This document shows, piece after piece, positions 11,202 through 24,660 of a stretch of 64,000 nt of DNA. Below the pieces are notes generated by a model. It did no database searches. It had not been told where the DNA came from and saw only the letters and a list, made by a program, of their open reading frames with translations. The stretch spans positions 2,666,001-2,730,000 of the forward strand of contig BTPP01000008.1 in the NCBI GenBank assembly GCA_037102815.1, given 5' to 3'. This DNA comes from Neurospora intermedia (Eukaryota; Ascomycota; Sordariomycetes; Sordariales; Sordariaceae). A program made the translations under genes and the position numbers. How positions within the stretch are numbered: position 1 is the first letter of the stretch; each line of letters begins with the position of its first letter.

Positions 11202-14200
11202 TTGTTGCTTAAGCCCCTATTTCTACCTCCGAAGCTACAATTGCTCCTTACGATATTATTTATTAAGATAATCCCTATAATATCTCTAGTTAAGATAATT
11301 TTTATTATGTTAAATGATTTATTAATTACGGTTAATAGGTCCTTTATAAGGCCGGCTTTTATTCTAATAACCTTTAATAATCCTACCGAATTAGCGGCTG
11401 AAGAGGTTCCTAAGAAAGAACCCGCCTCTCTTTTTAAGATTAAGAATATTATAAATTTTGTAAAAAGTATATTTACGGGAGTTAAGCCAGCTACGCCTCT
11501 TGAAGTAAGCTTCGATAATGATAGTACGTTATATATTGAGTATTGCCCTACTAAAGACCGTCCTTCGACTTGCTATAATTGTAATTTAATAATTATAGGA
11601 CGCGATGATTTTTATAATTACGCCGAAGAAGACGCGGACGCCCCCGAGGAGTTTGAGTATAAAATAGAGGAATTTATATTTAGTTTGGAGCGACCTAATA
11701 TTCCTAAGCGCTTTAGAGTCGATATAAGAATTCTATAATATTTAATTGATAAGATAGTTTTTATTAATAATCGATAAGGCTGCGACTTTGCTGCCTTATT
11801 AAATTAAGTTATTACGGTAAATTATAATATTAAAGGGTTGACCGACTTTGTAAATAAGTGTTTTGAGACTATTTGTCTAATTAATAATAACGTTTAAATA
11901 AAAGTTAATACGGTTAACGGTAAGGTAGTTATAATAAGTATTAAAGTGTTATAGGTTAGTACTAATTTTAATATAATAAGTGGAAAAGTTACTATAATAT
12001 AGGTAGATTTAGCTATACTTAAAGTAGTAATTAAGTAGTTTAATAAATTTAATAAGCGTGTTGAAGATTAGCTTTTATCCGTTATTAAAATACTTAGTAA
12101 TAGGACCCCCCCTACCCTTATCCCCGGTGTATACTTAGAGTTTATTTTAAATGAAGAATTACGCTTTGTAAAGATAAGGCTAGTTTAGAAAACCTCTAAA
12201 CGGGTAATTACTTAATATTATACCCTTATTATTAGTAGTCTGTTGCTTCGGTTTATCGAACTACCCCCCGGTCTAGCGTTAGCTAAAGATTAGTATAAGT
12301 GTTTAGTATTTAAAAGTCTTTTAGTTAATAATATTAGTATTAAATTTGCCCTTCTTATTATTAATTTCGGTACTAATAAGGCTACGCCTTTTAAACTTAC
12401 GGTTGAAGATGGGTAGGATACTCTAAAACCTCCGTTTACTAACCTAATTATAGTTTATACTACGCTTTTTTAATATATCCCTATATAATCCTAAAGTTTA
12501 GGATTTACCCTAACTTCGTTGAGACCCTATTAGTCTTTAGTATTTACCTTTAGTACTATTAAAATAACCTTATTAGTTCGTATTGCTAATATCCTCGTTA
12601 AGGAATTAAAGAAGAATTCTAAGTAGGTAGTTAAAGATATAGAGGTTATAAAAAAGGATATTAGTACCTAAATAGTAGCGTTGTAAGCTTTATTTATATT
12701 TAGTTCAAATACGGCGCTTAATTACGGAAGTAATACCCCCCCTATTAAATTAATAGGAGTGGTCGCTGTAGGAGCCCTAGGTAGTAATAATCCCGACGAT
12801 AAAGACGATGTTAATCCCTATCGCCCGATCCCGCCTAGTGGAGGAGGCTTCCCGCCTAGTGGAGGAGGCTTCCCGCCTAGTAGTAGAGGTTTCCCGCCTA
12901 TAGGAGGAGGCGGTAGTTTTCCCCTTAACGATGAATTTGTAGTTAGGATATATAGAGGCTATCCCTGGGAATATATTAAAATTAAGAAGGAGGAAGTTGG
13001 ATATTTTAACCCTTATTATTCCGATTCTAATAATTTCGGTATAGTATAAAATAGTAAAGACGTTATTTATATAAATGTAATAATGTTTATAGATTGTGTT
13101 TTATCTATATTGGAAGACTTTTCTATTATTAGAATTGAAGTTGAAGTTTAATTAATCCGTCTCTTTCCCTAATTACTGTAGGGAGTAGCGCTTTTATAGT
13201 AGTATAATTAATTTAAACCGAATTAATGCTAGGCGATACGGAGCGAAGGATTTGGCGGTTTGTACGATAAATTAATTGTTCGCTTTAGACCGGACTCTGC
13301 TACCGTTATTCGAAAGTTTAACTAAAGGATTATTACTTTGAAGGACGTTGCTGCGGACGAGAATATAATTTCGATATATATTATAAAAAAACTATAATTA
13401 GCCCGTACGATAGGTATACTCTCTAAGATAGAAGATAATTAGTATAGCGTTGTAATATATATTTAGAGTAGTATAGATATCCGTATTAAAATTCTATTGC
13501 GCCCCCTATGTAAAGTAGGCTTCTTAACCGACTATATAGTGGAGGTCGACGATATTAGAAAACTCCTCGTATTTATAGTTAAAGATAAGTATTTTAATAT
13601 TCTCTTTAAATTTGCTTATACTATTGTAAATTCTATTGACTATACAACCAACGATCCGGTATATAACAATTCCCGTTAATATTATAACTATGATTCTAGA
13701 ATTATTGGTCGTAATTTACGCTACAATGACCGTAGCCGCCGTATTGACCGCTGCGACAACCGCCGTACCGACCGATGCGACGACCGCCGTACTAATTTCT
13801 ATAACGACTGATGTACTGACCGTTGCGACGACTAACGCGCCGATTAACGGAGTAATTATTAAAATACCTATCGTAACGACCGAGGAGGTAGAAATAATAG
13901 AATAGATAATTATATTTATTATACTGAAAATATTGAAGAATAAGAGGATAATCCTAATAAAATTACTAAGTAAAATAGCGTAGTATTTATAAAAGATTCG
14001 GATTTAAATGGTAGTAATATTACTAACGTTTACTATATATACGATAGAGAATTAATTTATTATAAATACTTTAAGGAATTTAATTCTATTTTATTAAAAA
14101 AGCGTTATATAAAGCAATACTCCCCCTATAAGGCAATAGAACGCAAAATTATCCGGCTACTCTCTAAGATTCCTATTATTCGAAGAACCTACGACTAATA

Positions 14201-14300
14201 TTATTTAGTCTACTTATTATAGAATATTATCTTTAAATATATTAAAAAATGTAAATACGTTTTAATAGATATTTATAAGGAAAAAGAAAAGGCGCTAGAA
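11202..14300 (+). pseudogene. Element C gag-like region
   Basis: A continuous frame if RIP stops are ignored. It includes an open 178-codon stretch (11,202-11,738) with an acidic end, a Pro/Gly-rich repeat stretch (12,830-12,913), and an Arg/Asp/Asn-rich stretch (about 13,690-13,870, NDRSRRIDRCDNRR-like). It leads without a frameshift into the protease of element C, so I read it as the gag portion of one large gag-pol polyprotein. No zinc knuckle was recognised. Confidence 0.55.
12830..12913 (+). repeat. Four 21-bp tandem repeats in element C gag
   Basis: Four units beginning CCCGCCTA (starts 12,830, 12,851, 12,872, 12,893), encoding PPSGGGF-type heptads. Units 1 and 2 are identical and units 3-4 diverged. 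Confidence 0.8.
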
Positions 14301-17300
14301 GTTGTATATTATACTAGTAATCCTGTGGATTATAAAATTAAAGAATCGAAAGCCTACCTAAGCGAGGACTTAACCTACAATCTATTATTAAGTTATACTT
14401 ATTTATATATTAAAGCGAGGGCTATACTAAAAAACGAAAATTTCGAAGTTTATTTCAACCTAGGTGCGGGATATAGTATTATCGATCGGAAGATCCTACT
14501 TGGTCTATAATATTCTATTATAATAAATTATTTTATAGTAGTCCGAAGAGTAGGTAATAAATTAATTAAATTGAAAGAGTAGGCTATATTTACGGTATAC
14601 TTCCTTAGTATTAATTAAAACGGCGAAAATACCCTATTAAAGATAAAAGTAAGCATTTAGGTAATAAATAACCTAGTTTCTAATATCCTATTTACTAATT
14701 CTTTTCTCTACCTATAATAAACCAATATTAATTATAAAACGGAATTAATTCGCTTCCCTAAAGACGGTTTTGCAGTAAATTTCTTAGTAATTAAATAATC
14801 TAATAAATATAATAGAAAGGTTATAATTAGTAAAAAGATTTTATTACTATTAAGCGAATAAATTATAGTACTAATCTATTATAAACCTTTACTAAAGGAT
14901 TGTTCTTTTACTTTTATATTACAATATACCGGTTTTCTTTATACAATCGTTAATACTAAATCCCCCCGACTATTTCCTATAAAGAATATATTTAAAGTAA
15001 TTATAAATATTCTAAAAAATTTTTATATTAGGTCGATCGGTAAATACGAAGATAGTAGTTTCTTTTTAATTTTATAGACTGACTTTAATACTGCTATAGT
15101 CGTCGAATAAACTCTAACTGTCTTTGAAAATGACCTAGACGCTACGCCTACGGACGCGGTAGATTAAATTATTAAGAACCTCCTATTACCGCTAAATATT
15201 AAAATCTTTCTCTTTAATAAGTTATTTATTAAAAAGTATAGTAACTTAATAATTAAATAGAACGCGCTAGGAATATTAAATATCCTTAAGAAGTATTTAA
15301 TATTAAGTATCTATATAGAAGAAATATTAAAGATTATTACCGATAAAGGAATATATATTTATACGGTTGATTTAAATTTGGCTAAACTCTTAAAGGAAAT
15401 TGTAATAGCTTTCCCTAACCTATAGAAAGAAGGAAGAATTATAGATATACCTCCCGAAAATATAATAAGGGTCCCGTTTGTAGAAGGGTAGTAAAAATAA
15501 AGAGTAGTAACGAAAATATATTTATTTAGTAAAAAAAATTAAGTTATAATCGATAAAGTCTTTAATATATTTTATAAGTAAAGTAAAATAGAATACGTTC
15601 TTTACGCTATACCCTTTATTTATTTAATTTTTATAGTTTAATAAATAATTAAATTCGGTTTTAAAGGTCGACCGGTTATTAACTTGAGGGCGTTTAATAG
15701 TATTATAGTACCTAATAATTACCTTTTACTATTTTAGGGCGAAATTATTACGTTTATACGGGGTAAGCTTTTTATTATAATTATCGATATAGTATTATTT
15801 TTCTATTAATTCGGTATATAGTGGAAGTATCGAAATAGGTTTATACTTATTACCTATTATAGTTTGGAACAACTTATAGTAGCCTAAATAGGTTTTAAAA
15901 ATATATTAATTTATATTTAATAATTTATAAATATATTACTTAAAGATTATAAAGCCTACTGTCGGGTATATATTAATAATATTATTATTGCCTCTAGTAC
16001 GGCCGACGAATATATCGCCTACCTTACAATAATTTTCGAGATATTTACGAATAAGAATATTATACTATTACCTAAAAAGTTATACTTTAGATACCCTAAC
16101 GTTGAGCTTCTTAGTTTCCGGGTAGATTCCTTAGGCTTATCGATTATAGTAGAGAGAATAGCCGCTATATGTAATTTGGCTTTCCTAAGCTAATTGAAAG
16201 CCCTCGAGCAATATATTAGTAGAATTAAGTTCCTTCGTTATTTAATACCTTATTATACTTAGTTCGTCGAATTACTATAGAATAGAAAAGTAATACTACT
16301 AACCGAAGGTAGGAAAGTAAGTAAAATAGATAGTTATAGAAAGTAGGTGGCCTATTGTATAAAAATTAAATATAAGCCTACTATATAAGAATTCACTACG
16401 TTCAAAGTATTATAGGATACTATTTGCAATAATTTAACTATACTTAATTACTTTAATTTAGACTAATAAGCCTTCCTATAGGTAGACGGGTCGTTGGAGA
16501 GGGGCTTTAGCGTTATAATATTTCACTTAAAAATGGATTATAAATAGACTTCCGGATTAAGTATTCCTTTAAATTAGGTTTTGCCTATTATATTTCTAAA
16601 TAAGGTATTGACCTTAGTTAAAATTAGGTATAGCTTATCGGAATTCGAAGTTGTATGCCTAGTTTGGGCCGTTAAACGGTTATATATTTAAATCTATTCT
16701 TATAATAAAATAATTATTATTCTAACCGACTACTCCGTAATAAAGGGTATTATTGAATAGATTAGTTTGCGAACCTCTTCGATAGATAGAGCTAATTAGC
16801 ATCTTATTAATATATTAATTTACCTTTTTTAATACAATATTAAAGTATATTATCTATTGGGAAAGTTTAATTTCCTACTAAACGCGCTGAATCGTTTGAA
16901 GGCGAAAGATAATAATAGTAATCCTAAAGGCGAAGCGGTCTTAGATAATATTTAGTATACTAATTACAAGGAACGTTATAATATAGAAATCTTCTACGTC
17001 TATACCGAGGCCTAGATGAATAAGGTAATTTACAAGCGTTTTATCGAGGGTTATAAATTTAATACGAAGTTTTTAAACGTTATTAACGATTTGAAGGATT
17101 ATACTACCGAGGACGGTAGTATTTTTCGCCAGTCCGGATATTTGTTCTTTATAAATAAGTAAGGTTTAATTTATAATTAGTAGAACGATAGATTTAAAAA
17201 TCTGTACGTACTTTTTAGCTATATAAAAGAAATATTCGAATTAGTATACGACGAAGAATACTACTTCGGCAGAGATCGAATAATATACAACTTGAAAATT

Positions 17301-18560
17301 CTCTCTTTCCTTAACAAGATACGATTAATTAAAAATTACGTATAGAAATATTTAGTTTGTAATTTTAATTAAATTAATAGGAGTGTCCTAATAGGTAACT
17401 ATTAGCTAATCCGACCCGAGAATACCCTACTAATACGAATTATTACTATTAACTTTATTATTAGACTATTGGAAGTATTGTTTATTAGTACCCCGTAGCA
17501 TTTGGAAGGATATAATATATTCGATTGTATAGCTCTTATAATAGATAAATTATTTAAGAGATTTCTATTTATCCTTAAATATTTAATATATACAGTAGAA
17601 GATTAGGGCAAGGTCCTTATTCGTATTTTATTATTGTACGATTGGGGTATACTAGTCGTTATTATTTTTAACCGAAACTGCAAATTTACGTTAGTATTAT
17701 AGAAAAGTATATAGAAAGCTATAAATACTAAATTATTAATAATTATTATATACTACCCTTAGGGAGACGGATTGGTAGAACGTAAGAATTAAACTATTAA
17801 AGTAGTACTACAATTCTATATATTTTACTACTTAGAAAGAATATAGTTCGACGTAGTTATTTACTTATAATAGAACTTTAATAGTGCCTATATTAATACT
17901 ATTAAAGTTAGCCCTTACGAATATTTGTTCGGTTATAAACTAATAGTACCTATCGATCTAATTACTAATAAAGTGGCTAACGACGAGGCTTAAAATTATA
18001 GAGTACTTCGTAATTATATTTAAGAGGATGTTCGCCTTACTATAGACTTTACTATTACTAACGCTAAGCGTTACTACGATATTAATTATCGTTAAATTGA
18101 GATAAATGTAGGTAACAAAATATTCTTTAAATTGTATAAAAGTTACTATCTATTAGGACGATTTTCGAAAAAGCTATTACAATAACGAGTAGGACCCTTT
18201 AAGATTCTTTACAAAGTAGGTAAATTTATATATAAATTGGACCTCCCGGAGGAAATAAAGATATATCTAGTTATTTCTATTGTATATTTGAAGCCTACTC
18301 CTAAGGGTAACGATCCTTTTAATCGAACCGCCCTACCTTCCGGACTAGTCGAAGATTCGTAAGATTTAGATAATAATAATAGTAACGGTGCTAATTACGA
18401 ATTTGAAGTCCTTTTGGATTATAAATTTAAAAGCGACGGTACCTACGAGTATTGTATTAAATAGCTCGGCTATAGACATTAGTACAACCGATAGAAGATT
18501 GAGGAGGAGCTATATAATACGAAGGAATTGATTGAAGAGTATTAAGTATAAAAGGGAGGC
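14301..18560 (+). pseudogene. Element C pol: protease, RT, RNase H, integrase, chromodomain
   Basis: The frame stays colinear over more than 4 kb. Protease: NLGAGYSIIDRKIL at about 14,458-14,500 (D-x-G-A-x-x-S core with Asp changed to Asn). Reverse transcriptase: GRPVINLRAFNSI near 15,670-15,710 and the active-site box YINN at 15,969-15,980. RNase H: about 16,430-16,860 (QVDGSLERGF, LTDYS, NALNRL). Integrase: about 17,280-17,990 (GDGLVERKNQT near 17,765-17,795). The end resembles a chromodomain (LLDYKFKSDGTYEYCIK, about 18,405-18,460), so this is a chromovirus. All stops fit RIP of CAG, CAA or TGG. Confidence 0.8.
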
Positions 18561-18689
18561 TATAGTAAGTAGGAACGTTATACTAAACGTATTACTCGCA
18601 ATTAGTTAAAGAAGTAAGGGTATTCCTAGTAAGGATACTAGAAATCTATTTGTAAGCCGGGATTTAATACTAGATACTTATATTATTAT

Positions 18690-18941
18690 ATATAAATTAA
18701 ATAAGGCTATAGGGTAATTGGTTACGTAGGATTAGTCCGCCCGGCCGACCTTATATAAAGGTTACTACTGCCGGGTTATACCCGGCCGGTAAGCCGCAGT
18801 CCTAATTGAATAGGCCTGCGATAAGATAAGGAAGCCTTATAAGGCTCGCCCTCTGGGCCAGCCGTTAGCTTCTAGTTCTTCCTTCTACATCACCTTTTAC
18901 AACGCTTTTAAATATTATTATACTGTTATTTGTAGAGCACT
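18690..18941 (+). repeat. Candidate 3' LTR of element C
   Basis: A less AT-rich segment after the chromodomain, with a TATATAAAG box at about 18,753 and a GCCGGGTTATACCCGGC palindrome just after it. It ends TCCGGTTACCCGTATCA, very like the end of the element A LTR (TCCGGTTACTTGTATTA). I found no matching 5' copy, so the LTR call and limits are tentative. Confidence 0.4.
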
Positions 18942-19339
18942 CCGGTTACCCGTATCAAATCGACTACATCCGCGAAAAGTTCAAAGAATAAATTAAACAT
19001 AATCCAACATCCGTATATTTAATTTAATATTAACGAAATAAATATACTTATAATATTAAACAAGGGCATATAGCTAGTGCCAGCGCAACAAGGAGGAAAA
19101 GCCTCTTCACATTCTACAACCAGGCTCCGTATAAGCCGGAGTTTACCGAAATCCAAAAAAATTATTTTTTCAAAATTTTTAAATCTCGAAAGCATACCAA
19201 AAAATAGAAGAAGAATAATAACGCTACTAAGAAAGCAACTTTAGGTAAATTAAGAACACGATTACTAATACCAATCTATTATAACAGAACTAACATTTCG
19301 CAACCCGGTTCAAAATCAATGCCCCGCCCCCCCCTCCCC

Positions 19340-19460
19340 CGAATCGATCTCGCAGTAGTTCTAATACTAGCAATTCTAATACTAGCAGCTCTAGTAGCGA
19401 GGGCGGTAGTTCTAGTCCCGGTAGCGGCTATACTAGCGGCGGCGTTACTCCTATAGCTAA
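19340..19460 (+). repeat. Ser/Gly-rich low-complexity stretch
   Basis: AGT/AGC/GGC-rich sequence that would encode Ser-Asn-Thr/Gly repeats (SSSNTSNSNTSSSSSEGG). It is preceded by a C-run at 19,323-19,340 and followed by a poly-T tract at about 19,503-19,560. It may be the end of a coding frame in a lost element. Confidence 0.45.
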
Positions 19461-20460
19461 TATATAGGGTATTATTCGTATTCGCTGTCTCGAATTTCTT
19501 TAAGTTTTTTTTTTTTTTATTTTCTTTCTTTTCATTTTTTTCATTTCTTTTTTTTTTTTATTCTAATCTATATTTATTATATTAATACCTTTTCTTAATA
19601 ATCTCAACGGTTTTTCTTTCCTACCTAAATAATAACTCAAATAAATAGTAAATATATTAAATAAATATATTTACAACTAAAGGTAATTAAAAGCGCAGGT
19701 CGAACTTTAGCAGACCAAATTTACAACGGGCTACAAGGACTACCACCTTCTTTAACCTACAACTACCACCAAACCCTCCTTCGACGACCTCTTTTATCTC
19801 GCCCGTACTACCCTCAAATTATATAATATTAAAGGGATCTATAAATTTAAATCTAGCAATACCGTCAATCATTTTTTCCCACTTCAATAGGGCGCACGCA
19901 CATTATTATATATTATCAAAGTCCACCTTTATATTCGCAATCTTACCCCGTATTTCCCACCCTTACCTTCAACTCACTAAGATAATTAAACAACCTCAAT
20001 AGAACTAAATATAAGGAGAAAAGGGCTCGGAAGAAAGAAGCTAGTATTATTAATAACCGCTAATAAGTGTAATACCGAGGGAAGACTAGTATAAGAGCCC
20101 CCTATTATCGCGGGTTATAATCCTATTTAACCTACGGACAATTAACCCAAACGTCCTCGTTAAAAATATAATAATTCGTAAAAAGACGATACTACTATAT
20201 AAATACCTATAGGCAACTATAAGGACGACTCAAGTACTAATATAAATAACAACCCTCTCTTACTTACTAAACTTTATATATATTATTAACTTTATATAAA
20301 ATACTATATAATATAAATTTAACTAACCTAATAATAGGAATTTAACGAAATAGATTTAACCTAAACTCTTATAAATAATAGGGTTAATAAAAACGCTAAC
20401 GAACCTAAATTTAATCTTCCAACCTTAAATAAGCTCAAAGACCTAACTAATTACTAAAAT

Positions 20461-23400
20461 AATAGAAATAATGTAAATAATTTGGAAGATACATCTAATA
20501 AAGCACCGGCACTTAAGGACGACAATAACGACAACGCCAACCTCCAGCAGCCTCCGCTACCACCACCGCTACTATATAATAATAACTTTATTATAAAAAC
20601 CAATTATTTCCCTAAATCGGAAGTCGTTGAAATATTGTAAAAGGCTCGCGACTTTAACGACTTCAAATAGGCATTTAGTCTATACTATATCCAGCACAAC
20701 GTCTCCAGAAAGTAATATATAATATTAAAAGAAATTCTAAATATACTTTCTAACCCTAGCGGTAAAATTATATCCTTACCAAAAATAATCAATACCCTTA
20801 AAAAATATATTAGAAAAATAATATTATTAATAAAAATATATTCGATAACCCTAGTACTAAACCTTAAAAAAATATTATTATTTAAGGTAAATTCTAACGC
20901 TAAAGTTAACAAAAAAGTAGCCAAAACTCCAACGTAGAAAATATTTTTCCTTAATCTAATTATATTCCTCTACCGTCTTCTATTATTAAAAATAATTTAT
21001 AATATATATTTTAGACTCGCCTTACTTATAAACAATCTAATAGAAATATACTACTCATCCCAATAGGCCGGCTCAATTCGCACTACGTCTAACAAATATA
21101 TATATTACTAGATAGATCCTAGTAAACCCAAAAGCCCAATCTTCTTTAGGGAAATTATTAACTTCAAATATACTAATATAACCTACTATTATCGATGTAG
21201 AGATACTATTAATAATAAGTCCAAGCTCTATAGCGGTTAAGTTTTAGAGGTTTAGAAGGATAATCGCGAATCGACCCGAAACCTATATAATATCATTACT
21301 TCTAAAAATAGGGTAGCTACTATTACCCCTAATATTGTACAAAGTAAGAAGGGTACTATTATCCTCGTTATTAATCGACTTTAGAAGGCTAAAACATTAA
21401 TATACGCCCTCAAAAGTAAAAATATAATACTTAAAATCAACTACAACCTCAATAAATATCCATTAATCGAAGGGGAATATATACTAATTAAAGATCCCAA
21501 TAAATTAATATTAAAAAATATAATTATCGGACGCAACGGCAACCTATCGTTCAACTTCAATAAAACCTTCGGTTCTTTATATCGTTTATATAATAAATTA
21601 TTATTAAACATTTAATTCCCAATTCGGCGTATATATAATAAGAAGAAATCTTACTTATTACTTGTATATAAAGTATCTCCTATACCTAGCTACCTAGAAA
21701 TAGAAACCTTTTATTAGAGTATACTCGTTAATCGCTTCGTACGAAATCCTAGAATAGTAGAAGTACTTTCAATACCGATTATAATATTCGCCGACGGATT
21801 TACACTATACCGGGTAATATACAAATCGTTAATAAGGGTATATATCCAATTTATTACTATACTTAAGAAGGAATATACTAAATAGTATAATATTTTTCTA
21901 ATTACTCTCGGCCCCTATAATTCTAATTTCGAAGAGGTTATACAAGTATTAGAACCCCTCACAACACTAAATAATAGCAATAGTATTTATACCACTATTA
22001 AAGGAAAGATAATCTTAATATACGCCCCAATCCTCGCATTTATCGACGATATACTACAATAATAAAAAAACAATAGTATTCTTTCTCAATCTACTAATAA
22101 AGGTTACCGAAGTTATAAAATTTCAAAGGGCAATCGAGTTAATTTACAATACAATATTATTGTAAATAAATAAGCCTATTATAAGGTTAAACGCCAACGT
22201 CGGTATTTAGAGCAACGCCCGACAAAAACAGTAAAACTCCGATATTCCAACAAAATAAGCATTTCAATCGATCCATCCCCTATAATATATATCGCTCCAA
22301 CATTAAATTTTATTAGTAATAGACCTACTAATACTGTACACTCTAAATTTAGTAATATATTGAAGATACTATATTAAATTATCGTCGACCAAACCTTAAC
22401 CAAAAAAGCAATAATCGAATATTACTAAATATTTTAAAGAATACTATATTTACCGGGCTAGAGTAAAATCCAATTATTATATTATATTCTCTAATACTCT
22501 TTATTAGAGTATACCTATTAGTTAGTATATATAATAATTCTATCTATAATCTAATTTAAGGACTATTACTTTAAAGTGCTATTCGCAAAGGCCTTATAAA
22601 ATATATTTAAAGACTAAATCGATAATAAATAATTCAGTAACAAACTAATATCCGGCAACCGTCTTATATTATACTATTTATCTACTATTATCGAAATTAA
22701 TTTAATAGTATTAACTAACAACCCGCAATTATATTTAACTAATACCGCATACTAATATATAATATTCAATCGTAAAGTATTCCAAAAAATATATAAAACC
22801 GCCGCAAAAGCTATAAATGCAACCCCTAATACGAGGGCCCAAATAATTACCAAAGTTCGGCGGGCTTCAACGGTTACAAATACTATAACTACTACCCTTA
22901 GAAATACTAATAATATAGATATAGTAACACCCACTATAGAGGAGCCTTTAGGTGCAGCAATCGATAATAATATTAATATTAGGCAATTAAATTCTACTTA
23001 AAAGGCTACCAAATATCGGCAATAAGCAGCAAGGCCGAATATCCATATTAGCCTACACTATAATAAAGTAAAAGAGTAGTACAATCTTATATTATTACTT
23101 ATAATACTACATTTAAAAACTAAACACAAGTAAATTATTATATATTCTATTATTTAGTATCAATATACTAATTATAAAAATATATACCTTTAAATTATTT
23201 AAAAATCTAATAGTAAAGACCAATTACAAGAACCCAGAAAAAGATTTATTTAATTATAAAAATATAATCCAAACTATCCGTATAATATTAATAGACAATT
23301 TTACTTTTAACTACCCGGAAATTACTACAATAATAAAAAACCTATAAAAAGTAATACCTACCTTATTTATATCGCTACTACCTAATAGCGCCAACGAAAA

Positions 23401-24190
23401 TATCGATAATAATACCGCCGTCACCACCAAAATCAAAGCCAACGAATATTATTAAAACCCTACAATATTAAGTCGTCTATTAACAAAATATTGTAAGGAT
23501 ACATTACATATACCGACTCGTAAAGGAAAAATACTAAAGGCCTTTAAAATAGCCTTACTAAACGTATATTGCAACAATTATAACAAACCGAATATAGTAA
23601 TTACTAATAACAATGTATTATACTAGTAGAAGAAAATATTATTTATTTCCAAGTACGAACGATTAGACTCGGAAAAGGGAAGATTCTATTAGCGCTACTA
23701 ATATTACTAACAATTATTATTATTAGTAAATTTTAGGAACGAATCTAGGCTAAAGCGCTATATCCTATCTCGCGGGTAATATATATAATACAATTACCGT
23801 AATAATAAACATAAAATAAAGAGGTTCGACTACATCTTAACACATTAAACTCTTTATAGTAAGATATACCGCCACCCTTAACATCTATAATATATAATAT
23901 ATAGCCTACTACTTAAATTAATACCCCAATACGGACCAACTCCCAAATATAGGTATTAATAAATACAATTCAAGTAGATTAAACGTTTAATAACGTACAC
24001 TATTAAAATTAATATTATAGAACTAATCTTTATTAACTACTGTACTTAGGAGCAGGCTAAACTTCAAATTCCCCTATTTACAACTATAATTACAAACCAT
24101 CCTTAAAATATATATATTATACTAACTACAGAACTTAGTAATACTACTACACACCGATACAGGAGAGTATTACCCGACATACGTATTCCT
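20461..24190 (+). pseudogene. Plavaka/CACTA-like transposase, RIP-degraded
   Basis: A long plus-strand frame with RIP stops. Motifs in order: SLPKIINTLKKYIRK (about 20,777-20,820; compare TLPKRLDTLKKRVRR of fungal Tnp2-like transposases), NNLIEIYYSSQQAGSIRTTS (about 21,035-21,094; compare VDNPIELYHSSQWAGSIR), FGSLYRLYNKLLL, FADGFTLYRVIYKSLI (about 21,790-21,835), and FLITLGPYNSNFEEVI (about 21,895-21,945; compare FPLTLGPHGSNF). These blocks resemble the Plavaka family of CACTA transposons in fungi, from memory of the family. Downstream of about 23,000 the translation is harder to follow. Terminal repeats were not located. Confidence 0.5.
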
Positions 24191-24199
24191 TATCTTAAT

Positions 24200-24560
24200 A
24201 CCTATTTATAATAATAACGAGATCGAATCTAATACGCAACTCCTACTCTTACAACTTACAACCGGACCCTCTATTCTCAATAAAATAAAAGCCTTAAGTA
24301 ATAAGCAAATCGTCATTAGTCTTCGTCCGCTTAATTTCAAAATAGAGTATTTAGTACCATTCACCAAAAATAATATAAGTAATCGCTCTTTCATTCCTAA
24401 ATAAACTCCCTTTAGCAATAATATATTGTAAATCAATTTATATTTAATTTAGGGATAAATAATTATTCTATTATCGTCGTCGTAATCACGTACATAATAT
24501 TACTATCTTCAATTGACCACAATCACCTCTATTTACTAACTAGCAATATATCCAAAAGTA
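24200..24560. other. AT-rich tail of the left RIP block, no gene seen
   Basis: Heavily CpA-depleted sequence following the transposase frame. The short minus-strand frame here lacks any motif and is judged to be chance. Confidence 0.5.
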
Positions 24561-24564
24561 AATA

Positions 24565-24660
24565 CACTAAAGCCGGGATACCGGGTGCACCGTACGGGCA
24601 GCGTACCGGGCAGTACCCGGGGTATAAGTACGGGTACGGGTGCGGATGGGCGGGGACCAG
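24565..24660. repeat. GC-rich block with repeated ACCGGG/GTACGGG words
   Basis: About 95 bp of GC-rich sequence with repeated short words (ACCGGGT, GTACGGGC, TACCGGGC, TACCCGGGG, GTACGGGTACGGG). Such clusters resemble the ends of some fungal hAT transposons. It sits exactly where the RIP block gives way to less mutated DNA, and no partner repeat was found. Confidence 0.4.

Noticed and set aside
22752-24436. Short minus-strand frames in the left RIP block (22,752-22,934; 24,206-24,436)
   Set aside because: Antisense to the degraded transposase region and hydrophobic by composition; no start context or motif.
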